A DNA stretch of 64,000 bases from Apostichopus japonicus (Eukaryota; Echinodermata; Holothuroidea; Aspidochirotida; Stichopodidae): positions 19,302,917-19,366,916 of the forward strand of contig NC_092571.1 in assembly GCF_037975245.1 (NCBI RefSeq). The letters run 5' to 3'. How positions within the stretch are numbered: the stretch's first letter is position 1; each line of letters begins with the position of its first letter. Shown here piece by piece: positions 22,426 through 34,450 of this stretch. The notes under the pieces are model-generated. The model worked only from the letters and a program-made list of their open reading frames with translations, was not told the origin of the DNA and did not search any database. A program made the position numbers and the translations under genes.

Positions 22426-24300
22426 GTAAGTCAATTGTTTAATTCATTCACAAATGTAAAATTGGTTTTACCTCTTTTTTGTTTTAGTAAAAGACGTCTC
22501 GTTTTAATGTTTTTTCGATCATGTTTTACAAATATTTGTGCGACTTCCCTTACGTATACACACGGGCAAAACTAAGTACAACCGATTTATGTACAATGTT
22601 GTACTAAGTAAGCTGGTTAGCTTGCTTAAACTTATGGCCCATTTTACCCCTTTTTCGTTATGTTTGGTTTACGATTTAAAGAATATTTATGTGTGTTCGT
22701 TTCTGTGTATGTCTTTGGTCGGATGTATGCGTGTGTATATAGATATATATGTGTGTGTATGTATGTTTGTGTCAAGTTGATAATATCCTGTTGTATTCAG
22801 AAGTGTGATACCTGGCTTACGTTGCTAAATATTCTTTTGTCACGCAAAATACCAAACGAAATGGAGTTTAAAAGATAATGTATTCTTCTATACTGCACAA
22901 TCACTATTTATTTGATTTTTTCCTGTTACCATTGAAGGTGATTGATGGTAAGACGTATTGATCATTTCAGACTAAATATTCAGGACTTTAAAGGGCACAA
23001 CAGATAAACCAATAACGTACAATTCTCGTCTGTGCCTTGTTGCGGCTGTCGCTGCAATTATATAAATTTCATTATACATTGTAAACATCCTTGTATTTTG
23101 TATAACGAGCAAATACCATGATAAAGTGACAACTGTATCGCAATGTTCGTTATTTATCTAGACTAAGCCTGACAGTTGGAATTAGCAGAGGTGGGGGAGG
23201 GTGGGGTGGGTTGAAGTCTAGAGGGTAGGAATGAGAGTGGGGATTACGTCAGTAGTGGGGTGGGTGGGGTTAGATCAGTTCCGACTGGTAGAGGTGAAGG
23301 AAGGTATATACAACGAACAGAAGTTCTGTACTTGAATCGCTTACATACTAATCTTGACAGCGAGTACCTCAGTAGAGATTGGTAGGGTTGGGGGAAGGGG
23401 TATGGTTAAAATTATCAATGAGAAGAAAAGGAATCAAAACAAGAATTGAAGAAGACTTGAGTAGTTGGAGTACTGACGGAAGGCGTGTATGTGACGTATA
23501 ATGGAGAGGGATGGAGAGGGGGATGCTGCGTGTGTTAGGGAAACGTTTCAACAATACCCTTTTCAAATAAAACAATAAAGGTAGCAAGTATATTGGGATT
23601 ATACACTTTTGTACCCATGGTCGTGATTTACATGTATTTACACGTTTAAAAAATTGTGGGTTGTGTATTCCAAATCAAAGGACCAGTTTACGTTGATTTA
23701 AAAAACAAATATCGACATAATCCGATATAGAAATCAAGCAATGAGTCATTACATTAGCTTTACTAGTCACGGCTTTATTCTCCAAATATCAAGGAGGAAA
23801 ATGGCAAAACTTTGCAAAATGTCGATTCTTAAATCGCATGCGCTTATAATTGAAAACTTATGTTTTGAGCATTGAGCGATACAGAATCATTAACATATTC
23901 ATTAATTACTTGGTTAATTAATATTAGTTCAGCGAAAAGAAATTGTAGAAATATGCAGACTGATGTTTGAGTTTAATTAGTTGTAATGAATATTGATTGA
24001 AAGTAAACAACCAAGAAAAACGGTGCTTAAAAGTAAACACAAAAACGAACATTAACTTTACAAGGCGGGTGGCTTAGGCACACATCATATGTATATTGAT
24101 CGGCAGGGTACTTTTGACATATATCTGCTGCCAATCTAATAGGTTTCAATTTTCCAGTTGTTTTGTTTTAAGATAAACATTGTGCCTTATTATGAAACAT
24201 TTGTTGTTTCTAAATTACTGACCTTCAGCATGGCACTGGTAAAGAGCTTACAGTGTGTGTGGTAAGTTTGATCAAAAGCTCAGCTGAACCCTCTCATTAA
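22426..24300. other. Intron or flank of the secreted-protein gene; no exon seen
   Basis: AT-rich, with a TG/TA stretch (22728-22770) and a G-rich region at 23190-23275. The run GGGGGAGGGTGGGGTGGG at 23193-23210 fits the four-tract G-quadruplex pattern. No coding exon could be supported. Confidence 0.5.
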
Positions 24301-24315
24301 AGTGATTGCTGCGTC

Positions 24316-25280
24316 CACTGTATAATTGCTTTGAGACCGACCCATTCATTTCCAATATCGTGATTGTATACTGGTTTTACATTATTAGTTCATATGAAAG
24401 CGAAATGGCAGTAAACATGCATACTTCATCGCCGGAAGGATTTTAAGTTCCTTTACGTTTTGATACCATTGCGGTAATGTTTATGATATCATGTCGATAA
24501 TAATAAAACAATCGATTATTGATAAATTTTTGATCAATTGATGATATTATTCACAACGTCAGATTAATACCTATAGTGAATACTTTCCCTATAGCAGAAG
24601 CAATTCCCTGAATTCAGAAAGCTATATCTTTTATTATTAAACCAATTGGCAAACCATAATTGCACCATATTTAGCTGCAGTCGCTAAAGCAATGTGGACC
24701 AAAAAAGACGCAAAAATGCCAAGTTTTGTTATCCATGTAGATGTTTGAGACAATTTAATTTCACCATTTCCAAAAAAGCCACCACGAAAGTCATTTTATG
24801 GTAAGGCTGATAAAGTAAATGAGAAAAACAATAAATACTATATTGACGTTCAATTCAATAAGACAGTTTCAAATTAACAGAAACAATACAACTAAAAATT
24901 ATAGCATCTCTAACACTAAATCGAACATAACAAAGAAAATATATAGTTTACTGTATTCTCTCATTTGTGACCGTTGTTTTCACTGTATAATTGCTTTGTA
25001 TTAAAACATCTGAGACCACCCATTCATTTTCAAAATCAATGCCCAAGTTGTTTTTATCCATATTTAGATGTTTGAGACAACTTAAAGTCAACAATTTTCA
25101 AAAGCAATCACGAAAGTCATTTATTTGTAAAGCTAATAGAGTAAATGAGACAAACAATAAACGTTATATGGATCGTCTATAAATGGTTCAAGTAGACATT
25201 GAAAATTAACAGCAATAATACAAGCAAAGATTTTAGCATCTGTAACACTAACTCGAAAATAACAAAGAAAACATGTTTAT
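24316..25280 (+). repeat. Diverged direct duplication (~300-bp unit), one copy split by ~345 bp
   Basis: The second copy (about 24978-25280) aligns with 24316-24360 and then with 24710-24950. Shared landmarks are cactgtataattgcttt, acccattcattt, tagatgtttgagacaa, cacgaaagtcattt, aaacaataaa and tagcatct. The stretch 24361-24709 has no partner in the second copy, so it was inserted in one copy or lost from the other. Confidence 0.7.
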
Positions 25281-25489
25281 TGTGAGAGAACATTACAATA
25301 TACCACGAAGGAACATTAATTTCAAAACATTATATTAAGTGAAGGAGCAACATCAATGTATGAATGTTGAAATGCAATGAACATTCATGGCTGTATCTAC
25401 AACAAGGCGTAATTACATCTAAGACGACAGCAACATTCTTGAAAGTCAAGAATCAAAGGAGGGATTTTTTGTTGTTGAAATAACTGTAA

Positions 25490-25577
25490 GCAGATATTAC
25501 TCTAGGCAGATATTACTCTAGGCAGATATACTCTAGGCAGATATTACTCTAGGCAGATATTACTCTAGGCAGATATT
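25490..25577. repeat. 16-bp tandem repeat, 6 copies
   Basis: Unit gcagatattactctag at 25490, 25506, 25522, 25537, 25553 and 25569 (last copy diverged). The third copy is one base short. Confidence 0.95.
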
Positions 25578-25579
25578 GA

Positions 25580-28430
25580 TATTAAGACGATAATAACGTT
25601 TGGTACAAGTCAACATTGTAAATGTTATAAGGAAGCAACATATATGGTTCCAGGGAGCAAAGAGGATATATAGTGGCGTGCGCAAGGGGGGGGGGCATCC
25701 ATCGCCAGTGGAGGGAATGTTTACACTCAGCAGGGATTAATTAGACCACTGCTAGGTTTGTACGCCCCAAAAACTCATATTAAAATGTGACCTCTAACAC
25801 CATCTTTGAAATCCTTTGCCAGAAACTGGAGATATATTGTGTATAACAGCAATATTATACAAATGGCAAATGAAGATCCTGTGTTACAATAACTGCCTCA
25901 TCCCGACATCACCCGGCCTCCCCGTCACCCCACCCTCACCCTCCCCCAGAGTCACATTGGCCGAGTGCGGCATGTAGAGCTAAGAACAAGATACTGATAT
26001 GGTTATTCTATAGAATATATGTTTATCTTTAATGTGGATGCTCCATTCTCTGCTATCAGCATATATCCCTTTAAGCAGCCGATACTTTGTGAAATGTTTA
26101 GCCATTAACTCTATGTTTTGTTCATTCTTAGCCTCACCTGTTTAGTTTGGAATTTCTTTCCTGTGTGGCTATAACAGTGTGTCTTAAGTTCCTGGTGGAA
26201 TTAAACCTCTCTCGGTCATTTCAAGGTCATCTAATGCGATACTCTTTTGGCATTTGTCTTCATCAGTAAGAAACGGTTGTTGTTTTCATTTTAAGGTAGA
26301 GGAACGTTTACAGGATATGTTTAGCTAACCTTGAACTACGTTACAAATATGTAACCATAATATCTCCTTTAAAAACACGATGTAAAATATTGACGCAATT
26401 CAACAGGAAATTTGGTTTGAGTATAAACTGTTAAATACCATACTCACGTATCAAAACCTTGAACAGTGAAGTGCGTAGAACAGATGATAAATACAATTAG
26501 ATTCTAATTTCTGCAAGTTCATCTTTTGGGAATAACTGGAAACATATAGATTGTTTGATCGTCACAGGAAGCTGCATGGAGTGTATATATTTGAACGATG
26601 ATATGGTCATGTCTCTTGTCTTCAGTTTACCTCCAATGATACCTAGTAACTCTAATGTATTAACGTATACATTTTTATTATTATTATATTACGGCAGGCG
26701 GCGTGGCTACCAAGGTTGCTTGCACCTTAGAACGGATTAACATTTTGCATCGCGAATATAATATCCAACGGGCGAAACGTTCATACTAAGTTCAGATAAC
26801 CGTGGGCCTTTCCGGGTATCAACTCTACTACCAACAATTAAACATGTACTTAAAGCAGCATTTTGCGTTTGGTCGCCGTTTTCCACTTTTTTGACATGTC
26901 CATCGAGTTTTTTACATATATCAATCACAAAACAGCAAACTAAGATATTAGCCAAGTTTTTCCCTGCCAGCATCGTTAATTGGCGAGTAATTAAGGATAT
27001 TTGCAGATAATGAGAAAAGTGTCCACGTCAAATTTCACATTTAAAATTAATCGCATATATACAGTTCCCCCAAACCCACTAGTTTGAATTCAACCAATCA
27101 GAGATGCAGGTTTAGTTATGAGCCGTTGCTAAAAATAGATTCAAGACTTTGCGTTGGTACAACCATGGAGTTGTTATGGAACTCCCTGGTACGACTGCCA
27201 TATAAGCTGTACACAAATCAAGATGGTGTTGTATTACGTATTGGTCAATGACGTTCGTAGTGTTTAAATATTCATGTTATGGGCGAGGTTTATTGGGATC
27301 CCAACGGAAAATATCTTGGAGAAAAACAAAGTTGAAAGTGGCAAATTTTTCGACTTTAATGCCACCATTTGAAGTAAGATTTAAATAGATAAGCTACAGT
27401 AGTTATGTATGTCAATATGGCATAGTGGAGTCAGTGAGGTTGAGAAAAATCATAGAAAAGGACGCAAAATGCTGCTTTAAGATCAACTTGTTACCATGCT
27501 GGCTTTCATTAAAAGTACAAATGTCTTTTCTATTTTCTACATATACATGTATATAAATATATATACGGCAGTTTCATAGAAGCAGTTAGCTAAGATGTAC
27601 AGTTAAGTAAATACTAGGCAAGAATTACAACGAATGATCCTTTCTCACGCAACTTGAAGAAATCCACCACCCTCGAAATCACAAATTGCCTCTGTTGAAG
27701 TGATTTAGCATGAACCTTAATTGTGGGTTTCGCTTTATGGATCACCTCCAGCCATTAGTACATTTAACGAGTTATTCGAAGGTTCCTTTTATAAAAAAGA
27801 AAAAAAGCGAACGTAAAGTGAAGTATGAGAGTGGTGATATCCAAAGGCCGATGATAAAAAAGGGGTTGCTGAAAACACCTAAATGTCATCAAATAAAGCC
27901 CCAACTTTGTAAAGGTGACTATAAATAAACATTTGCTTTAAAACCTACAATAGTCTGTATTATCACTGAATCCTTAAGAAGACTTCCAAGGGCAAACTGC
28001 ATTTGTTATCTAGTTTGTATGAAATAACCCACACTTCTTGTTGACCGTTATATTTTCCTCTTTTCTTTTTGGATAAACCGGAAGCGGAAGTGAAGATTCA
28101 CGTCCTGTTTAAGAGTCATGATCATTTCAACAAATCTTATCTCCTAAAATAATTCATTGCACTGTGATTTATTTGTTTACTGCATGGTTAAATGGATGTG
28201 GTCTGTGTTCTATACGACTTATGACGTCAGCAATAAAAAATTTAATATTTTTTAACCGTTATTCTCGTTAACAAATTTGAAAATAAGATTTCAGTCGACA
28301 AAAAATCAAAGCAAAGTTTGAATTCAATAAATGACTTTTGCTTCAGGAAAGTAACTATTGTCTTATTTAAATACATTTTAATATTCAATGTTGCGCCTTT
28401 CTCTTAAAGTCTTAATTTATTTCTAGATGA
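25580..28430. other. No gene seen; possible transposon end
   Basis: AT-rich non-coding DNA. At about 25672-25720 an agtggcgtgcgcaagggggg stretch resembles hAT-type transposon termini, but no matching second end was found. Exact CRE palindrome at 28222-28229. Confidence 0.4.
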
Positions 28431-28440
28431 TCCATTTCAG

Positions 28441-28502
28441 ATATCCTTCCGTCTAAAGGTCAGAACGTTTCCACCGATGACGTAACTGCTTGCTTACTCT
28501 GA
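28441..28502 (+). other. Candidate terminal exon, phase-compatible with the signal-peptide exon
   Basis: A pyrimidine-rich tract and CAG end at 28440. Entered in phase 1, the frame reads NILPSKGQNVSTDDVTACLL and stops at 28500-28502. AATAAA lies at 28667-28672. Joined to 22326-22425 it would give a 53-residue secreted peptide. Phase compatibility with a ~20-codon open frame happens often by chance, so this is only a lead. Confidence 0.15.
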
Positions 28503-28956
28503 CGTCATTTCTAGATTCTTGTTGACAATCTAACTATTGGGATTCTGTGGGAACTTTGCGTGATTCCGCGCAGGGCATGTAATATCCACTTAAGATGTCC
28601 AAAGACCGTTACTGTAATAGCCTATGTAGTGATATTTAATACATTATCTAGAATAAGAATATCCATAATAAAATTAAGTTGTCTCCTTCCTTCGCAAATC
28701 TCCACATTTTATACCCTGAATTTCTCGGTCCTGGTGTGAGTTTTTATATAGAGGTAAAGCTCTTGGATAGGACTTGAAAGACGATCCCAGTCTATGGGTT
28801 TCAGTAATTAGAACTACGTGAACTAATTTTAGTTAATTTCCTGAGACATGTTAATTACTATAAGGAAACAACGTCAGTGCAACTAATACTTTAGTTACTT
28901 CAGTTCAACAATTCTAAAACTCATTTGTATTTTGGTTCCTGTTCTTTCTAATAAAA

Positions 28957-29005
<49 letters not shown>

Positions 29006-30390
29006 TATCAGTCATAAGAATACTTATCAACAGCAACATTCTGTCAATCATCAACTCTTTGTTTCAAGATCTATGTCGTAATTTTGCAAGAGAAAAAAAC
29101 AATAAGTAACAGTCGAAGAGAATAAATTGTGTTAGCACACAAATACAGAAGAAAAACAGAATAAAACAAGTGACCAGTCTCTTGGCGATGCACTAGAGAA
29201 CAAGTACAGCCTTATAGGCATGTGATGTGTAATATCAGCATATATTACTGATTGACTGATGCAGCCATTTGTAGGTCAATATTTTGTTCCCCGAACGTGA
29301 GCTAGCTTAAATTACATCTCCTTTTTCACCCCCGTCACTTGACCCGAAAATTGATCACAATAGTAATATATTAATTTTTTTTTGGGCGAAAACGTTCTGG
29401 GTGATAGAAAGTCAAAGCGAACGAAATCAATGAGAACAGCCTCGAATCCAAAATCGATAAATGTAATGGATCGCTAATTTCTTTGTTAAAAGCGTTAGCA
29501 AAATACTTCCACGAAAATGACCCTGTTTATGAATGAAAATTGAGATAAATGAAAAAACGAAATGTTGCAGAAAGGGATGAAATATAACTTTCTTTCTTCC
29601 TTAAGTCGGCTGTTTCATCTATTCCATTCTACGGCTTTTCATTCCCATAATCTTGGTCCAAGCAGACGGCCAAAACTAGTTTTTTTTCTTTGCTTTTTAT
29701 GGAATAAAATTACGCAAGTTTTAGAGTGGTCTTCAATGAGCATGTCTGCAGAAATTTGTTAAACTGTATCTTGCTTTCATTTCAGCAATGTTTGTAGTTT
29801 GCATCAGTAACGTAATTTTCGGAGATTAGTTCAACAATTTAATTAATATGATTTTATTATTTTCCTTTCATTTTCATTTTCCTTTCAATTGTTGTTCAAA
29901 TCTGAATCATTCTTCATTCTAAATATTCACCATAAATGCCCAATCAACATTCGATGTAACATTCAAAGATGATTACCCTTATATAACTACATGTGTGAGA
30001 TGTGTAAGAAATTTTACCCAGTATCACTTAAAAAAATTGTTGTAAAAAATTGATATTTTCGTTGTCGTAAACAACCCATCCGTTCTACAGAATCCATCTC
30101 AAACGAACAAGGTATAAAAATAGACAATTATTGACTATACTATCAAAACATTGTAAATTGACTTGACCCGATCGCAGTATTGTGCTTTGTTTGGCAAAAA
30201 GGACGCACAAGCCATTGGTTACCCTGACCTTAACTATGACGTCATCAGATGTATGTTGTGATAAACTTCAATTATAAGCACAAAATTAATGAGTCGAGCG
30301 CTTCAAGGAATTCTACGCTTGTGTTATTTCTAGTGCATATAGCTTATTCATAATATATTCAAGCACGGATGATGATGATGACAGGCCAAC
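28503..30390. other. No gene seen; TA microsatellite
   Basis: AT-rich DNA with a (TA)n tract at 28960-28998 and an exact CRE palindrome at 30237-30244. No supported exon or RNA gene. Confidence 0.5.
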
Positions 30391-30397
30391 TAGAGGG

Positions 30398-30768
30398 ACT
30401 GCGGAGCCGGGGTTGGGGGGCGGGGAGTGGGGGGTCCCTAGTGCCCCGGATGAACAACTTTAAACAAGAAGGGCACGTTTTTTTTAATTGAAAGTACCGT
30501 TTTTCGATTTTTGTAATGGAAAGGTGCCTTGTTTTTAATTTAAAAAGTGACCTTTTGTTGAGAAATTAAATTGTTAAAGCGAATAATTAAAAAATGACGT
30601 TTTGTTGGAGAACATTCCAATCCGGGCATATTTTTTTACGGGACGTGTCAATGTGTCTTACCGCTTGGTCAAAGTAACATATCCCATTCGGAATTTGGTT
30701 TGGTGGAGGGGGAGGGGGAAGGGTTCCCGTCTCCATTCCCCCGTCCGATTGAACTTTCTTCCGCCAGT
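30398..30768. mobile_element. Possible decayed non-autonomous DNA transposon
   Basis: The left edge reads actgcggagccgggg and the right edge, reverse-complemented, actggcggaagaaag: an imperfect inverted pair resembling hAT termini. Inside are G-runs at both ends and repeated, diverged stretches (aagggcacg, aaggtgcc, aagtgacc) spaced by A/T tracts. No target-site duplication was found, so this is tentative. Confidence 0.3.
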
Positions 30769-30797
30769 TCTTGGTTACTTTGCGACATTATTACAAT

Positions 30798-32270
30798 ATT
30801 ATACGCGTAAAACGCTTCAAGGATTTCTACGCTTGTGTTGTTGCTATTGCAGGTAATTAATGGTATACCAGAGAAATGATGAATGTACATTATGCATTGT
30901 CACATTAATGTGCTCTGATTACACTTCTACCTAGGCTTGACTTACACATACATATACTGAAATGTCCCTACAGATAAGACACGCAATACCTTAGTTCATT
31001 TATCATCCAGATGGCCTTGTGACAAGATGTCTACACCTATCGGCGAGTTTCATTTAACACCAACTTCCTCGGAGGTGATCCTTCGTAGAGATACGTGATC
31101 AAGACAACTCAATTAATAAGTGCAAATATTAAGCTTCTATAGTGCGCAGACTAACACATTCCGGTAATACCCTGAATCAAATCAGTTTCCTTAAAGGCCG
31201 TTTGAAGATTAATTTGGCAAAACCTAAGGGGTTGGTTTCTCATTCTATCGTACAAATACGTTACACACATGATTCGGCACTTCATCTCTTGCTAATAGTA
31301 CTACAATAGGTGCCAGATAAACATTGCCGCCAAAAATTTGCTGATATGTCGGAGGGATACGGACATTAGTGTAAACAATTGCCTCGTTTTAATGAGAGAT
31401 TTAATGGAAAACTGGTAAATAAGGCCTCACTGTCAGAAGAGTGAAACATAAAGGGGAATCCTATTTTCACATGTTTGTTTTAGATCAGGGCCAACTCTAG
31501 CTGCTAATGACATATTCTTAAACAAATCATTTACTAGAATTTGTCAACTTGTATAAGAAAGTGATGTGTTGATTGTTTGGACTGGCCCTTGAAATCCACT
31601 AATTGATTAAGTAATCAAACATGAATAAACATGAGACTGTATTTAAGTATAATTTAAAATATGGCAAGAAAAGAGGGCTTTATGCGGCTATGACTTCTTG
31701 CAATAACTAGTGCATGTTCGATCATGTTTGGTGTAAATATAAAAATAAGTCAAGGAAGTTATTTGTTTTACTTCGGTCATAGTGATAATAACGCACATGT
31801 TAATGTTAAAGATACATTACCAAATTAGCCATAGACTTTTACACAATATGCAGTTTTAAATTATTGTGAAAAAAAAATGATAAACAGCGGTCATGCGCAG
31901 GAAGGAAACTAAACTAAGGTATATCCACAGAAATGACTGGAATGTGTTCTAAACCAGAAAGGACAGTGCAAAGATCAGCACGGTGCACTGGGTCCATGTA
32001 ATATACAGAAGTGCTTGAAATAAGAACCTTGTAGTACTTTGACAGTTGAAAACACTCATAGAATACATTCGAACATGGAAAGTAAAAATCGATTGACCAC
32101 AGGGAATCTTTAACGCTCTCATGCCCAACACTGGACGGCACAGCAATAACCAAAGGCAGTGATTGGAATATGGAAAGGCAACGAACTTGAGATAGACTCA
32201 AAGAGAGACAGAGGGAGGGAAGGGGGGGGGGAGGGAGCAAGAAAATACCTGTAAAGATTGGATACAAAAA
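30798..32270. other. No gene seen; chance-sized open frame on the minus strand
   Basis: A 117-codon minus frame at 32267-31914 begins in a pyrimidine-rich low-complexity stretch and has no recognised motif. Otherwise AT-rich, with a poly-G tract near 32222-32231. Confidence 0.4.
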
Positions 32271-32844
32271 TTGATAGGATACTTTTGAACAGACAGAGCC
32301 AGCGGAAACGCGATCGTTTTAAATGAAATTATTTGCTATCTGTGTAAATATGCTCAGTGGTTTAATTTGACATGACTTTGTCAAAGCCGTTTGATTTAGA
32401 TGTACATCCAGGACTTCGTTATGAGGTGGCTGTGTACTATTTGGTACGATAGGGCAGTTTGTACATGAAAGTAACACAAATGTTGCACTGATCCAGTTGT
32501 TGACGTATGTTGTTGTTTTTGTTGGTATTGTCGTCGTCGTCGTTGTTGTTGGTGAGTGGAAGATGCAGCTGTTTTTGGAGGTTTCGGAGTGTTTTATTTT
32601 TTCGGCTTCGAGTGTCCAATCCGTTACCCCGAGGACTTCAGAGTAGAGCTTAACTCTCGCTGAACTATGATGTATTTTGGCATTGACAGAGTCATTATGA
32701 TGACTATTTCTTTTCATCATTCTTCAGACTTTGTATTAGAAATCATACGTGGTTATGTAGTTAGTAGACTAGTCTTACATCCTAATACGATAAACATATT
32801 GCAGCAGTACTAACAGTACAATACGTACGCCAGGAAACCCTTAA

Positions 32845-32846
<2 letters not shown>

Positions 32847-32895
<49 letters not shown>

Positions 32896-32944
32896 TATAT
32901 ATATATATATATATATATAGATATAGATATATATATAGATATGT
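32847..32944. repeat. TA/GATA microsatellite
   Basis: (TA)n broken by gagagaga and gatata units. Confidence 0.95.
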
Positions 32945-33344
32945 ACGTTTAACAGATTAATGTCAGTTGCCTTATCTGAGAACATGAGAACAGTTCTAGA
33001 CACGTTTGTGACGAAAAGCGCAGCAATCTTCAACCTTCCATCAAAGTGACGTTGCAAATAAATCTTAATTTTAGGATTTGCTTCCTTGATACCACTGTGT
33101 CTGTTAACGGGAATAAATCCAACCTCTTTATACGCTAATCCTCTACACTTCACACTTCCTCTATAGTGAGATTAATTGTCTTCCATCTCCCCTGGTCTCT
33201 ACCGACTGACACCCATATATGGAGTTCAATAGCTACTTTCTCTTCATGTCAAAGATTCGATAGTTTTTGGTCACAAGCGTATTTGTTCTGGATCTTATTT
33301 TGTTTAGGAGTATAGACCTATAATCTAATCATGGATCAATACTC

Positions 33345-33480
33345 TTTACACTTTAGTGAATGAAGACGATGAACACTTTAGTGAATGAACACTTCAGTGA
33401 ATGAACACGAACGAATGAACATGAACGTGAACATGAACAATGAACATGAACGAATGAACACTTTAGTAAATGAAGACGAA
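33345..33480 (+). repeat. Degenerate short tandem repeat (gaacac/gaatga words)
   Basis: Repeated cactttagtgaatgaa and gaacatgaacg words with variable spacing. It produces a spurious Asn/Glu/Met-rich open frame. Confidence 0.8.
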
Positions 33481-34400
33481 GGTCTCAAAAACTATCATGG
33501 ATCGTCTTCTCCTGCACAATCCAAAGCTTATCTCGAACCGTATGCCTCTAGTCGTTACCATAGCGACCACCTCGGCCCATTCGTCAAACTACGAATGGTG
33601 TTCCTCAGCTCGGAAGCCAACAAAGGGCCCTACGTGATATTTTAAATGCACTCCTTGTATAGCCAGGAGTCAACCCAATCGTTCTTATCAGCTCATGAAG
33701 AATTAACTATAACTTCTTATGTCTCTTTTGGTAACATTAAGTGTGTTGCGAAACGTAAATTTGAGAACACATAATGACAGACCAAACCTATATACCTCTC
33801 CGGTCATTTCCTACAACACTTTGTCTGAAATTTTGATAGTTGTTATGTCGTTATGTTATCTTGTTACGTGTTATTATTTGTTCATCATGTTCCAACACAG
33901 ATGACATTGGTTAAACTTAATAACCCACATAAGTTGCATTTTGCCCCATTAAGCGGGTCTTCTAGTAGCCGAGCATTCTAATTGCCCCAAACATATACTC
34001 GACTGCCTTAGATTCGTTATTTGCGAAAGGTAATGGTAAGAATGGACATCAGCTTCATTAATTATTGTTCGGATTACGTAGAAAGAAAACTGAAAGAGAA
34101 AAACAATAACTGCAATTAACGTCAGTGGAAACGATTTAGTCGTTGATGTTTTGCAGTTTAAAAAGAAAACACTTGAACCAGGAACCATCTTTATAGAATA
34201 ATCAAGGAGCCAGGAAAATCTGCTTTACTTCTTGAAATACTAACATAAAAATGACAAACACTAAAATTAGAATGTAATAAAAACACCAAAACCAAAAAAT
34301 AATAAGGATATAAAAATCCAGGCAAAAGGAAGAACGTGGTTCTAATTTTAGATTCACAAATAAATAAATATATCTTCAAGGTACAGGAAATGGATGATCT
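33481..34400. other. No gene seen
   Basis: Ordinary AT-rich sequence without supported features. Confidence 0.45.
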
Positions 34401-34402
34401 CT

Positions 34403-34450
34403 TCCCCCCGCCCCTCGTCCCCCCCGTCCCCCGTCCCCCGTCCCCCCTCA
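34403..34450 (-). other. C-rich block; G-quadruplex-prone on the minus strand
   Basis: Six C-runs of 4-7 bases separated by 1-4 bases (core cccccgtcccccgtccccc). The minus strand satisfies the G-quadruplex pattern several times over. Confidence 0.7.

Noticed and set aside
32782-33153. 123-codon minus frame
   Set aside because: Half is a microsatellite translation; the remaining ~68 codons have no recognised motif and a length expected by chance.
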